Of a DNA stretch of 64,000 bases, positions 22,946 to 35,640 are shown piece after piece (the first letter of the stretch is position 1; every line of letters starts with the position of its first letter). Below the pieces are notes generated by a model. The model was not told the DNA's origin, did not search any database, and saw only the letters and a program-made list of their open reading frames with translations. A program made the position numbers and the translations under genes. Source of the stretch: Amphibalanus amphitrite (lineage: Eukaryota > Arthropoda > Thecostraca > Balanomorpha > Balanidae); the NCBI RefSeq assembly GCF_019059575.1, contig NW_024883405.1, positions 28,807-92,806 of the forward strand. Reading direction: 5' to 3'.

Positions 22946-24198
22946 GTATATAGAGAACTAGGTAAAACCGGTTCGAAATTACAACACTAAGGTATTTTGA
23001 CCACTATTTTCAGTCTAAAAAAGAGAACCAAGCAACAAATTTCGATGAGTTTTATGATTTGTATATATATTTTTGATTTATGATCACAGAGCAACGTCAT
23101 GTATGAACCTGTGAAGCATTAACAAAAATAAATTGTTGGCTATCTCCGCCATTTCAAAAATTATATATCTTAAAACGCAAAGCTTGCTCATGGACAAAAT
23201 TAATTTTTCACAATCAAAAATTAAAATTGAAGGAGAAAAAGTAATATCAAAGGCCGACACTCTTTCATTCAATTTCGAAATTATCATGGTTCTGAGCTGT
23301 TCAGCCTACCGGACCTGCCAATGCTCTACCCTGAATTGTCGAGTAATTTCAGTGATGTGGGGATTCAATCAAGGTCAATAAATATCAAAATTAAATTTTC
23401 TTTCAGATTTTGTCAGTTTTGTTGCTTTTTAAGCGTTGGAAACTGCATTTAGTTGATCTTGAATGCACCACCGCCATTGGTGTCTTTGGTCACCCTGTTC
23501 CACTAAATGTAATATTTTTACAAAACTAGACTATGTCGGTGTCTAAAACATTTACCAAAATTTACAAAATTGTTAACGCTACTACCTATAAAAATGTTGA
23601 AGCGCTATGATCTTGGGAAATTTTAGAAATGTATTTACGAATCTCGAACTTATATTTTTTGGAACCGATTACTCCTGAGCAAAAACATCTATATTTGGTA
23701 AACTTGTTAGGCATATGCTCTTAAAACGTCTATATCAAAATGGAAATTCAATTTTCTTTTAAAGTCCGCATATCTCATTGCAGTTTCGAAGATGTAAGGT
23801 ATATTTTTTTGGTCTAGAATGAATGATCTTCCATTCTGCTGAAGGTAACACTATGACAATTAATGGAATATTACCAAAAAACAAGACAATGTCGGTGTCT
23901 AATTCAAGCTTAATAATCAACATAAAAGAATTCTCTATCTTTTGGTATGAGTTATAAAACAAGATGAAGTTGGGAAATTTACGAATTTCGGTATTGAAAA
24001 CCGCAGACCACCCTCAGTTGTGCTTTGTCCACTGTACTGTAAATACTGCTAATATACCTCTGTCGCTAGCAGACGCATGTCTTTGCATTCGATTGGTTGA
24101 ACGGCATTTCGTTTGCTGATGGAGAACACCTTTGTTTTAATTTGTATTTTGTCATCGGTTATGTTATTTGTTTTGTCTGTTACACTGAAGTCTATTAT
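22946..24198. other. AT-rich spacer
   Basis: No gene recognised. ATGTCGGTGTCTAA occurs twice (about 23532 and 23888), the only repeated motif seen. Confidence 0.5.
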
Positions 24199-25564
24199 CG
24201 GGGTTACATGAGCACAGTAAATACGTATTTAGCCGCTAATTCGAATTAGGAACGCATTACCGACTCATGTAGCCACCTGCTAGTACGAATCGGCAATCCG
24301 ATCCGCGGTTACATGAGCAAAGCAAATACGTATCACGATCGGATTCACCGCTAATGCGAATCAGGAGCGTACTACCGACTCATGTATCCACCTGCTAATA
24401 CGAATCGGCGGTCGGAACAAAATCCGCTGGGAAAGAGGCTTAGAAGCGAATAGGACCAAAGACGCGTTTACATAGGGTTTGTTGCAAGCTTATATCTCCG
24501 TCCGTGATGTTGCAAAAGATGTCAATGGTGCTTAACAATTTACAAAATGATCCCCTCTAAATATTTGAAGACCACTGCATCGAAATTATCGCCAAATTAA
24601 CGAGCTAGAGCCTCGTCAAATATGCTATGTAAACCGGGTTCAAGATACGTATCACAGGAACTATTTCTTCGCAAAGAGAAACATTAAAATGCAAAATAAT
24701 TGGTATTTTTTTCATTTTCTTCTTTTGAAATAATTTTTAAAAAATATGTCGGTATTTTGTCAAGTTTTCAACAATAAATATAGTGAAAACCAAATAGTAA
24801 ATATCCACATAATTTCAGTTTAAACATTTTTCTGACAGCACTACAGACAAATCAAGAGAGGCAATTGCCCAATGAGTCAAAACAAGACAACTTTATGTTC
24901 AACTTTTTTTTTTTAAGTTAATTGAGAATGTTTTGAGCAGATTAAATGCAAAAAAGACATAAGATAATAAATTTTTAATTTAGTCACCTCTATTGCTACG
25001 GAAGTGCGCCACATTTGTATGCTATTCCGTTTGTAATGCGCATCGGGCCGAGAGCCAAACTAGATCCGTTTGACGTCACTGATACGAATTTGCTCATGTA
25101 GTCGGTGCACTGAATGCGTTCTTGGGGAGCTGATGCGAATTAGCGTAGTGCGTATTTGGAATGTAACGGAAGTTAGCAGGGATTCAGCAGGGGTTCAGCA
25201 GGGATTCAGCAGGGATCGACGGCCCCTACGATTTCGCTGAATTTTGGTGGAGAGGTGCAGAATGGTGTCCTCTATCGAAAATCCTTGTGCCAAAATGCGG
25301 GGAATCCATCAGGGGGGCCACAAATCCCAAAAAACAGTATGCCCTCAGGGCACAATCGACGAACTTTGAAAACCATACTTCTAGCCGTCAAAACAGCTAA
25401 AAATGCACGTCATTCGAAAGAGGACAAAATTTTACATGCAACGGTACCAAATTTAGGGGGCTAGCGCCCCCCTGAACCGAACAATACAGCTTCAAATATA
25501 TGGGCCCGGGAGTATGCCCTCGGGGCATAAATAAACGTTTTCAACAATTTCAGGCCTATAACAT

Positions 25565-28172
25565 CGACAAAATCCAGCAATATGCACATCATTGGAAAGA
25601 GCGTAATTTCCCAAACAAAAAACCCAAGTAACATTTTTCGATGGGGCCCACCTGGGGCCCACGGGACCCAATTGAAATTTGGGGCCCAATGGGGCGGCCC
25701 CTACGATTTTCTTCAAAATTTGCACAGACACTCTCCTGGGCCCCCTCTTCAATCTGGCTGAAGAAACCTACCGGGGAATCCAAAGGAAGGGGCCCAAAGA
25801 GGGCCCCAAAGAAACCCCTTCTAAGTATTGCCCCTAATTTCGCGACCAACCCCGGCAATATGCACATCATTGGAAAGAGCGTAATTTCCCAAACAAAAAA
25901 CCCAAGTAACATTTTTCGATGGGGCCCACCTGGGGCCCACGGGACCCAATTGAAATTTGGGGCCCAATGGGGCGGCCCCTACGATTTTCTTCAAAATTTG
26001 CACAGACACTCTCCTGGGCCCCCTCTTCAATCTGGCTGAAGAAACCTACCGGGGAATCCAAAGGAAGGGGCCCAAAGAGGGCCCCAAAGAGGCCCTTTCT
26101 AAGTATTGCCCCTAATTTCGCGACCAACCCCGGCAATATGCACATCATTGGAAAGACCGTAATTTCCCAAACAAAAAACCCAAGTAACATTTTTCGATGG
26201 GGCCCACCTGGGGCCCACGGGACCCAATTGAAATTTGGGGCCCAATGGGGCGGCCCCTACGATTTTCTTCAAAATTTGCACAGACACTCTCCTGGGCCCC
26301 CTCTTCAATCTGGCTGAAGAAACCTACCGGGGAATCCAAAGGAAGGGGCCCAAAGAGGGCCCCAAAGAGGCCCTTTCTAAGTATTGCCCCTAATTTCGCG
26401 ACCAACCCCGGCAATATGCATATCATTGGAAAGAGCGTAATTTCCCAAACAAAAAACCCAAGTAACATTTTTCGATGGGGCCCACCTGGGGCCCACGGGA
26501 CCCAATTGAAATTTGGGGCCCAATGGGGCGGCCCCTACGATTTTCTTCAAAATTTGCACAGACACTCTCCTGGGCCCCCTCTTCAATCTGGCTGAAGAAA
26601 CCTACCGGGGAATCCAAAGGAAGGGGCCCAAAGAGGGCCCCAAAGAGGCCCTTTCTAAGTATTGCCCCTAACTTTGCGACCAACCCCGGCAATATGCACA
26701 TCATTGGAAAGAGCGTAATTTCCCAAACAAAAAACCCAAGTAACATTTTTCGATGGGGCCCACCTGGGGCCCACGGGACCCAATTGATATTTGGGGCCCA
26801 ACGGGGCGGCCCCTACGATTTTCTTCAAAATTTGCACAGACACTCTCCTGGGCACCCTCTTCAATCTGGCTGAAGAAACCTACCGGGGAATCCAAAGGAA
26901 GGGGCCCAAAGAGGGCCCCAAAGAGGCCCTTTCTAAATATTGCCCCTAATTTCGCGACCAACCCCGGCAATATGCACATCATTGGAAAGAGCGTAACTTC
27001 CCAAACAAAAAACCCAAGTAACATTTTTCGATGGGGCCCACCTGGGGCCCACGGGACCCAATTGAAATTTGGGGCCCAATGGGGCGGCCCCTACGATTTT
27101 CTTCAAAATTTGCACAGACACTCTCCTGGGCCCCCTCTTCAATCTGGCTGAAGAAACCTACCGGGGAATCCAAAGCAAGGGGCCCAAAGAGGGCCCCAAA
27201 GAGGCCCCTTCTAAGTATTGCCCCTAATTTCGCGACCAACCCCGGCAATATGCACATCATTGGAAAGAGCGTAATTTCCCAAACAAAAAACCCAGGTAAC
27301 ATTTTTCGATGGGGCCCACCTGGGGCCCACGGGACCCAATTGAAATTTGGGGGACAATGGGGCGGCCCCTACGATTTTCTTCAAAATTTGCACAGACACT
27401 CTCCTGGGCCCCCTCTTCAATCTGGCGGAAGAAACCTACCGGGGAATCCAAAGGAAGGGGCCCAAAGAGGGCCCCAAAGAGGCCCTTTCTAAGTATTGCC
27501 CCTAATTTCGCGACCAACCCCGGCAATATGCACATCATTGGAAAGAGCGTAATTTCCCAAACAAAAAACCCAAGTAACATTTTTCGATGGGGCCCACCTG
27601 GGGCCCACGGGACCCAATTGAAATTTGGGGCCCAATGGGGCGGCCCCTACGATTTTCTTCAAAATTTGCACGGACACTCTCCTGGGCCCCCTCTTCAATC
27701 TGGCTGAAGAAACCTACCGGGGAATCCAAAGGAAGGGGCCCAAAGAGGGCCCCAAAGAGGCCCTTTCTAAGTATTGCCCCTAATTTCGCGACCAACCCCG
27801 GCAATATGCATATCATTGGAAAGAGCGTAATTTCCCAAACAAAAACCCAAGTAACATTTTTCGATGGGGCCCACCTGGGGCCCACGGGACCCAATTGAAA
27901 TTTGGGGCCCAATGGGGCGGCCCCTACGATTTTCTTCAAAATTTGCACACACTCTCCTGGGCCCCCTCTTCAATCTGGCTGAAGAAACCTACCGGGGAAT
28001 CCAAAGGAAGGGGCCCAAAGAGGGCCCCAAAGACGCCCTTTCTAAGTATTGCCCCTAATTTCGCGACCAACCCCGGCAATATGCACATCATTGGAAAGAG
28101 CGTAATTTCCCAAACAAAAAACCCAAGTAACATTTTTCGATGGGGCCCACCTGGGGCCCACGGGACCCAATT
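25565..28172 (+). repeat. 278-bp tandem array, forward arm (about 10 units)
   Basis: Unit phase is marked by GGGGCCCACCTGGGGCCCAC, starting near 25641 and then every 278 bp (25919, 26197, 26475, 26753, 27031, 27309, 27587, 27864, 28140). The two short steps at the end reflect 1-2 bp deletions. Units differ at only a few positions. Open frames inside are a by-product of composition. Confidence 0.96.
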
Positions 28173-28179
28173 CAATTGA

Positions 28180-31100
28180 AATTGAAATTGCCGGGGTTGG
28201 TCGCAAAATTAGGGGCAATACTTAGAAAGGGCCTCTTTGGGGCCCTCTTTGGGCCCCTTCCTTTGGATTCCCCGGTAGGTTTCTTCAGCCAGATTGAAGA
28301 GGGGGCCCAGGAGAGTGTCTGTGCAAATTTTGAAGAAAATCGTAGGGGCCGCCCCATTGGGCCCCAAATTTCAATTGGGTCCCGTGGGCCCCAGGTGGGC
28401 CCCATCGAAAAATGTTACTTGGGTTTTTTCTTTGGGAAATTACGCTCTTTCCAAAGATGTGCATATTGCCGGGGTTGGTCGCGAAATTAGGGGCAATACT
28501 TAGAAAGGGCCTCTTTGGGGCCCTCTTTGGGCCCCTTCCTTTGGATTCCCCGGTAGGTTTCTTCAGCCAGATTGAAGAGGGGGCCCAGGAGAGTGTCTGT
28601 GCAAATTTTGAAGAAAATCGTAGGGGCCGCCCCATTGGGCCCCAAATTTCAATTGGGTCCCGTGGGCCCCAGGTGGGCCCCATCGAAAAATGTTACTTGG
28701 GTTTTTTGTTTGGGAAATTACGCTCTTTCCAATGATGTGCATATTGCCGGGGTTGGTCGCAAAATTAGGGGCAATACTTAGAAAGGGCCTCTTTGGGGCC
28801 CTCTTTGGGCCCCTTCCTTTGGATTCCCCGGTAGGTTTCTTCAGCCAGATTGAAGAGGGGGCCCAGGAGAGTGTCTGTGCAAATTTTGAAGAAAATCGTA
28901 GGGGCCGCCCCATTGGGCCCCAAATTTCAATTGGGTCCCGTGGGCCCCAGGTGGGCCCCATCGAAAAATGTTACTTGGGTTTTTTGTTTGGGAAATTACG
29001 CTCTTTCCAATGATGTGCATATTGCCGGGGTTGGTTGCGAAATTAGGGGCAATACTTAGAAAGGGCCTCTTTGGGGCCCTCTTTGGGCCCCTTCCTTTGG
29101 ATTCCCCGGTAGGTTTCTTCAGCCAGATTGAAGAGGGGGCCCAGGAGAGTGTCTGTGCAAATTTTGAAGAAAATCGTAGGGGCCGCCCCATTGGGCCCCA
29201 AATTTCAATTGGGTCCCGTGGGCCCCAGGTGGGCCCCATCGAAAAATATTACTTGGGTTTTTTGTTTGGGAAATTACGCTCTTTCCAATGATGTGCATAT
29301 TGCCGGGGTTGGTCGCGAAATTAGGGGCAATACTTAGAAAGGGCCTCTTTGGGGCCCAATTTGGGCCCCTTCCTTTGGATTCCCCGGTAGGTTTCTTCAG
29401 CCAGATTGAAGAGGGGGCCCAGGAGAGTGTCTGTGCAAATTTTGAAGAAAATCGTAGGGGCCGCCCCATTGGGCCCCAAATTTCAATTGGGTCCCGTGGG
29501 CCCCAGGTGGGCCCCATCGAAAAATGTTACTTGGGTTTTTTGTTTGGGAAATTACGCTCTTTCCAATGATGTGCATATTGCCGGGGTTGGTCGCGAAATT
29601 AGGGGCAATACTTAGAAAGGGCCTCTTTGGGGCCCTCTATGGGCCCCTTCCTTTGGATTCCCCGGTAGGTTTCTTCAGCCAGATTGAAGAGAGGGCCCAG
29701 GAGAGTGTCTGTGCAAATTTTGAAGAAAATCGTAGGGGCCGCCCCATTGGGCCCCAAATTTCAATTGGGTCCGGTGGGCCCCAGGTGGGCCCCATCGAAA
29801 AATGTTACTTGGGTTTTTTGTTTGGGAAATTACGCTCTTTCCAATGATGTGCATATTGCCGGGGTTGGTTGCGAAATTAGGGGCAATACTTAGAAAGGGC
29901 CTCTTTGGGGCCCTCTTTGGGCCCCTTCCTTTGGATTCCCCGGTAGGTTTCTTCAGCCAGATTGAAGAGGGGGCCCAGGAGAGTGTCTGTGCAAATTTTG
30001 AAGAAAATCGTAGGGGCCGCCCCATTGGGCCCCAAATTTCAATTGGGTCCCGTGGGCCCCAGGTGGGCCCCATCGAAAAATGTTACTTGGGTTTTTTGTT
30101 TGGGAAATTACGCTCTTTCCAATGATGTGCATATTGCCGGGGTTGGTCGCGAAATTAGGGGCAATACTTAGAAAGGGCCTCTTTGGGGCCCTCTTTGGGC
30201 CCCTTCCTTTGGATTCCCCGGTAGGTTTCTTCAGCCAGATTGAAGAGGGGGCCCAGGAGAGTGTCTGTGCAAATTTTGAAGAAAATCGTAGGGGCCGCCC
30301 CATTGGGCCCCAAATTTCAATTGGGTCCCGTGGGCCCCAGGTGGGCCCCATCGAAAAATGTTACTTGGGTTTTTTGTTTGGGAAATTACGCTCTTTCCAA
30401 TGATGTGCATATTGCCGGGGTTGGTCGCGAAATTAGGGGCAATACTTAGAAAGGGCCTCTTTGGGGCCCTCTTTGGGCCCCTTCCTTTGGATTCCCCGGT
30501 AGGTTTCTTCAGCCAGATTGAAGAGGGGGCCCAGGAGAGTGTCTGTGCAAATTTTGAAGAAAATCGTAGGGGCCGCCCCATTGGGCCCCAAATTTCAATT
30601 GGGTCCCGTGGGCCCCAGGTGGGCCCCATCGAAAAATGTTACCTGGGTTTTTTGTTTGGGAAATTACGCTCTTTCCAATGATGTGCATATTCCCGGGGTT
30701 GGTCGCGAAATTAGGGGCAATACTTAGAAAGGGCCTCTTTGGGGCCCTCTTTGGGCCCCTTCCTTTGGATTCCCCGGTAGGTCTCTTCAGCCAGATTGAA
30801 GAGGGGGCCCAGGAGAGTGTCTGTGCAAATTTTGAAGAAAATCGTAGGGGCCGCCCCATTGGGCCCCAAATTTCAATTGGGTCCCGTGGGCCCCAGGTGG
30901 GCCCCATCGAAAAATGTTACTTGGGTTTTTTGTTTGAGAAATTACGCTCTTTCCAATGATGTGCATATTGCCGGGGTTGGTCGCGAAATTAGGGGCAATA
31001 CTTAGAAAGGGCCTCTTTGGGGCCCTCTTTTGGCCCCTTCCTTTGGGTTCCCCGGTAGGTTTCTTCAGCCAGATTGAAGAGGGGGCCCAGGAGAGTGTTT

Positions 31101-33195
31101 GTGCAAATTTTGAAGAAAATCGTAGGGGCCGCCCCATTGGGCCCCAAATTTCAATTGGGTCCCGTGGGCCCCAGGTAGGCCCCATCGAAAAATGTTACTT
31201 GGGTTTTTTGTTTGGGAAATTACGCTTTTTCCAATGATGTGCATATTGCCGGGGTTGGTCGCAAAATTAGGGGCAATACTTAGAAAGGGCCTCTTTGGGG
31301 CCCTCTTTGGGCCCCTTCCTTTGGATTCCCCGGTAGGTTTCTTCAGCCAGATTGAAGAGGGGGCCCAGGAGAGTGTCTGTGCAAATTTTGAAGAAAATCG
31401 TAGGGGCCGCCCCATTGGGCCCCAAATTTCAATTGGGTCCCGTGGGCCCCAGGTGGGCCCCATCGAAAAATGTTACTTGGGTTTTTTGTTTGGGAAATTA
31501 CGCTCTTTCCAATGATGTGCATATTGCCGGGGTTGGTCGCGAAATTAGGGGCAATACTTAGAAAGGGCCTCTTTGGGGCCCTCTTTGGGCCCCTTCCTTT
31601 GGATTCCCCGGTAGGTTTCTTCAGCCAGATTGAAGAGGGGGCCCAGGAGAGTGTCTGTGCAAATTTTGAAGAAAATCGTAGGGGCCGCCCCATTGGGCCC
31701 CAAATTTCAATTGGGTCCCGTGGGCCCCAGGTGGGCCCCATCGAAAAATATTACTTGGGTTTTTTGTTTGGGAAATTACGCTCTTTCCAATGATGTGCAT
31801 ATTGCCGGGGTTGGTCGCGAAATTAGGGGCAATACTTAGAAAGGGCCTCTTTGGGGCCCTCTTTGGGCCCCTTCCTTTGGATTCCCCGGTAGGTTTCTTC
31901 AGCCAGATTGAAGAGGGGGCCCAGGAGAGTGTCTGTGCAAATTTTGAAGAAAATCGTAGGGGCCGCCCCATTGGGCCCCAAATTTCAATTGGGTCCCGTG
32001 GGCCCCAGGTGGGCCCCATCGAAAAATGTTACTTGGGTTTTTTGTTTGGGAAATTACGCTCTTTCCAATGATGTGCATATTGCCGGGGTTGGTCGCGAAA
32101 TTAGGGGCAATACTTAGAAAGGGCCTCTTTGGGGCCCTCTTTGGGCCCCTTCCTTTGGATTCCCCGGTAGGTTTCTTCAGCCAGATTGAAGAGGGGGCCC
32201 AGGAGAGTGTCTGTGCAAATTTTGAAGAAAATCGTAGGGGCCGCCCCATTGGGCCCCAAATTTCAATTGGGTCCCGTGGGCCCCAGGTGGGCCCCATCGA
32301 AAAATGTTACTTGGGTTTTTTGTTTGGGAAATTACGCTCTTTCCAATGATGTGCATATTGCCGGGGTTGATCGCAAAGTTAGGGGCAATACTTAGAAAGG
32401 GCCTCTTTGGGGCCCTCTTTGGGCCCCTTCCTTTGGATTCCCCGGTAGGTTTCTTCAGCCAGATTGAAGAGGGGGCCCAGGAGAGTGTCTGTGCAAATTT
32501 TGAAGAAAATCGTAGGGGCCGCCCCATTGGGCCCCAAATTTCAATTGGGTCCCGTGGGCCCCAGGTGGGCCCCATCGAAAAATGTTACTTGGGTTTTTTG
32601 TTTGGGAAATTACGCTCTTTCCAATGATGTGCATATTGCCGGGGTTGGTCGCGAAATTAGGGGCAATACTTAGAAAGGGCCTCTTTGGGGCCCTCTTTGG
32701 GCCCCTTCCTTTGGATTCCCCGGTAGGTCTCTTCAGCCAGATTGAAGAGGGGGCCCAGGAGAGTGTCTGTGCAAATTTTGAAGAAAATCGTAGGGGCCGC
32801 CCCATTGGGCCCCAAATTTCAATTGGGTCCCGTGGGCCCCAGGTGGGCCCCATCGAAAAATGTTACTTGGGTTTTTTGTTTGGGAAATTACGCTCTTTCC
32901 AATGATGTGCATATTGCCGGGGTTGGTCGCGAAATTAGGGGCAATACTTAGAAAGGGCCTCTTTGGGGCCCTCTTTGGGCCCCTTCCTTTGGATTCCCCG
33001 GTAGGTCTCTTCAGCCAGATTGAAGAGGGGGCCCAGGAGAGTGTCTGTGCAAATTTTGAAGAAAATCGTAGGGGCCGCCCCATTGGGCCCCAAATTTCAA
33101 TTGGGTCCCGTGGGCCCCAGGTGGGCCCCATCGAAAAATGTTACTTGGGTTTTTTGTTTGGGAAATTACGCTCTTTCCAATGATGTGCATATTGC
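28180..33195 (-). repeat. 278-bp tandem array, inverted arm (about 18 units)
   Basis: Same unit in opposite orientation, with phase marks from 28412 to 33138 every 278 bp. Variants such as CAAAATTAGG for CGAAATTAGG recur in several non-adjacent units, suggesting exchange between units. Confidence 0.96.
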
Positions 33196-33880
33196 TGGAT
33201 TTTGTCGATGTTATAGGCCTGAAATTGTTGAAAACGTTTATTTATGCCCCGAGGGCATACTCCCGGGCCCATATATTTGAAGCTGTTTTGTTCGGTTCAG
33301 GGGGGCGCTAGCCCCCTTAATTTGGTACCGTTGCATGTAAAATTTTGTCCTCTTTCGAATGACGTGCATTTTTAGCTGTTTTGACGGCTAGAAGTAGGGT
33401 TTTCAAAGTTCGTCGATTGTGCCCTGAGGGCATACTGTTTTTTGGGATTTGTGGCCCCCCTGATGGATTCCCCGCATTTTGGCACTAGGATTTTCGATAG
33501 AGGACACCATTCTGCACCTCTCCACCAAAATTCAGCGAAATCGTAGGGGCCGTCGATCCCTGCTGAATCCCTGCTGAACCCCTGCTGAATCCCTGCTAAC
33601 TTCCGTTACATGTATTTGGAACGGATCGCTCATGTAACCGAAACGTCCGAGGCACACGATTCGGGCCGTATTTCACAAGAACTATTCTTTGCTGACTGGA
33701 AGCGTCAAAATGCAAAATACTAAGCATTTTTTTTATTGGCTGCCTCGTAGAAAATAGCAAAAAAAATGTTGGTATTTTGGTTTAGTCTTTGGATGTGAAA
33801 TAAAATGAATGAAATATTTTGATACATAATTTTTTCTGACCACCCTGCTGTCGCTGCATGGCGAATCAGTGCCCACTGAC

Positions 33881-34437
33881 TTAAAGGAAATAGTTCACTT
33901 TCACGAAATTATTTTTTTTTGCAACGATTTATGATTTTTTATGTTCAAAATAATCAGCAAAGAAAATAAAACCTTTTTATAACAAAAGATTTTTTTTCTA
34001 TATTTTGATATAGGAAGAACTTTTCAGTTTCTGTAAGGCACAGGCGATCCAGTATGAAAAGAGCATGGGTCCCGAAAATTCTTCAGAAACAGAGAAATTA
34101 TCGCAGCCACCGGCATTTGGGCGATCTGCTCGATCTGAAAATGTTCCCCTGAATGTCCTAATTGATCAGTACGAGAATTTCTCTAGAGTTCTCGTAGATA
34201 ATTTCTCTAGTTTCTGAATAATTTTCGGGACCCATGCTCTTTTCATACTGGATGGAAATATATGCAAGGCACACATCCTCAACGCAAGACACCTTTTTCG
34301 GGACGAGAAATAGAATATCTTTGCCTAGGGTGATCATTGGGCTGTAAAATCTCCTGATTTATGCTCGTCTCAGCCTAAGCTACAGAACTGCTATTCCAGT
34401 TCAAAACCCATGTTAAAAAGTGAACTATTTCCTTTAA
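33881..34437. mobile_element. TTAA-flanked MITE with internal hairpin, 549 bp
   Basis: TTAA at 33881-33884 and 34434-34437 flanks ends AGGAAATAGTTCACTT and its inverse. The interior has a second inverted pair of about 50 bp (34049-34105 against 34190-34245) containing TCCAGTATGAAAAGAGCATG. It is distinct from the CCCTCGCC family. No ORF. Confidence 0.8.
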
Positions 34438-34758
34438 AACAAGAAAACTTTGTTTTCATTTTTTGATTTCATGTTAATTTTAAATGTTTTTGAGACTATC
34501 AAATGATATAACTATTTAAAATTTAGTTCAGTCGTCCCGGTAAATGCCGCAACTGCGCCATGACTGTACGCTAATCCTATTCCGTTTGTGATACGAATTA
34601 CCGGCCGTCGAGGAGTCAGCCCGGGTGAGCCAAACAAGATCCGTTTGACGTAGATAAAACGAATTAGTCTCATGTAACCGGTGCCGTAGATACGTTCGTG
34701 GGGAGCTGATGCGCATTAGCGTAGTGCGTATTTGGAACGGATCGCTCATGTAACCCCG

Positions 34759-35037
34759 GTATATAATGGGGTCTGTTATTTGATTTGATTTTGTTAGGTG
34801 AAGATGGAGATGGCCTTGGAAATATGCGGAAGGCACTGTGACTATAAATAATGGAAGGTAGGTGTTGGTTATACTTTTCCTGAGATTTTGCCTGTGCGAG
34901 CACCAGGCTGGGTGAATTTGTGTTTTAGATCCTTTGACCTTTTCTGAATTATGTGGTTCAGTTGAGATTCAAATCAAAATAGGTAAAAGGTAACTAGGCA
35001 AAGGCCAAAGGTAGTTGATGTTTTGATTGATTTGTCT
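34759..35037. other. Spacer
   Basis: No gene seen. Confidence 0.4.
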
Positions 35038-35151
35038 TGTAGTTGTGGTAATTATCCTACCAAGTATGTAGTCTGCTCTACCCCCAACGACCAGTTGACG
35101 AAGCATGGCAATTTCGACGAGATGTTGTCATCGTGGGGTTGTTCAGCTGGT
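35038..35151 (+). CDS. Weak candidate exon
   Basis: A good acceptor (TTGATTTGTCTTGTAG) precedes an open stretch encoding CGNYPTKYVVCSTPNDQL and then HGNFDEMLSSWGCSA, ending at a weak donor CTG|GTGTGG. I do not recognise the protein. It could be part of the same gene as 36867-37213, or chance. Confidence 0.2.
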
Positions 35152-35219
35152 GTGGGTTTGGTGCATTGCGGATTTGGCTTGGTGCAGCGCAGATTTAGTG
35201 TATCGTGGTGCGAGTTTGG

Positions 35220-35396
35220 CCTGGGTGGTGTTTCACCGGTGATAGTGATAGCAGCACGCTGCTATTAGGTACATGTGTCAAATTAGGTTTCCATGGAGAC
35301 ATCAACAAGCCCCATTCACATTGCTCCAACACAACCACAAGTGTGACGTCAGCAGAATAGCAGCGTGCTGCTATCACCGGTGAAACACCACCCTGG
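35220..35396. mobile_element. Short MITE, 167 bp, 5-bp TSD
   Basis: The element at 35225-35391 has inverted ends GTGGTGTTTCACCGGTGATA, then CAGCACGCTGCTA repeats. CCTGG flanks both sides (35220-35224 and 35392-35396). Related in its ends to the unit at 5219-5618. Confidence 0.75.
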
Positions 35397-35479
35397 TGAC
35401 GGACTTGACGGGGTGTCAATAAGGCTGGAGTCACCTTCAGCGCTAGCCAGTAAATGTGTAGATAAAAGGAAGCTGAAAT

Positions 35480-35640
35480 TTAAAAACAATCTAACCTTAC
35501 CTAACCTTACCTATTGGCTATTAACATACTAACCTATACCCTACACCCTACCAACTGACGGTGATGCCAGCTTTACCATAAACCGTAGGTTGTAGTTAAG
35601 TAGGTAAGGTTAGGTCAGGTTAGATAATGGTTTCTTCTCT
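35480..35640. repeat. AGGTTAG-rich degenerate repeat
   Basis: CCTAACCTTACC runs at about 35490-35520 and inverse AGGTTAGG runs at about 35600-35630. The motif resembles but does not equal the arthropod telomere unit TTAGG, and similar motifs occur near 3850-4000. Confidence 0.45.

Larger units (their letters stand above)
25152..33620. mobile_element. Foldback (FB/MULE-like) element of 8.45 kb built from 278-bp satellite units
   Basis: The element at 25161-33611 starts ATGTAACGGAAGTTAGCAGG and ends with its inverse. GTATTTGGA is duplicated at 25152-25160 and 33612-33620, a 9-bp TSD as in Foldback and Mutator-like elements. Unique inverted ends of about 400 bp are almost identical. Inside lie about 10 tandem 278-bp units in one orientation and about 18 in the other, meeting at about 28172-28190 with only a dozen unmatched bases. 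No transposase ORF. The short GATTCAGCAGG repeats at the extreme ends may be binding sites. Confidence 0.85.
24199..34758. mobile_element. Composite of CGGGGTTACATGAGC-ended elements hosting a foldback element
   Basis: The left end at 24199 reads CGGGGTTACATGAGC and the right end at 34758 is its inverse. The left terminal block of about 105 bp is duplicated in tandem (24199 and 24304). The end of the first copy (about 25040-25160 continuing at 33621-33640) is paralogous to the end of the second (34590-34758): both contain GGGGAGCTGATGCG, then GTAGTGCGTATTTGGAA. Two copies therefore lie in tandem, the first hosting the foldback at 25161-33611, the second a 549-bp TTAA element. No clear TSD or transposase. 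Confidence 0.65.

Noticed and set aside
25565..33195. CRISPR-like regular repeats
   Set aside because: Units are contiguous with no unique spacers, the unit is far too long, and the context is eukaryotic.
25641..33280. Dozens of overlapping open frames of 69, 107 and 132 codons on both strands
   Set aside because: They repeat with the 278-bp unit in several frames and on both strands at once. They are an effect of GC-rich, stop-poor repeat sequence, not genes.
35480..35640. Interstitial telomere (TTAGG)n
   Set aside because: The motif is AGGTTAGG-like and irregular, with no run of exact TTAGG units.
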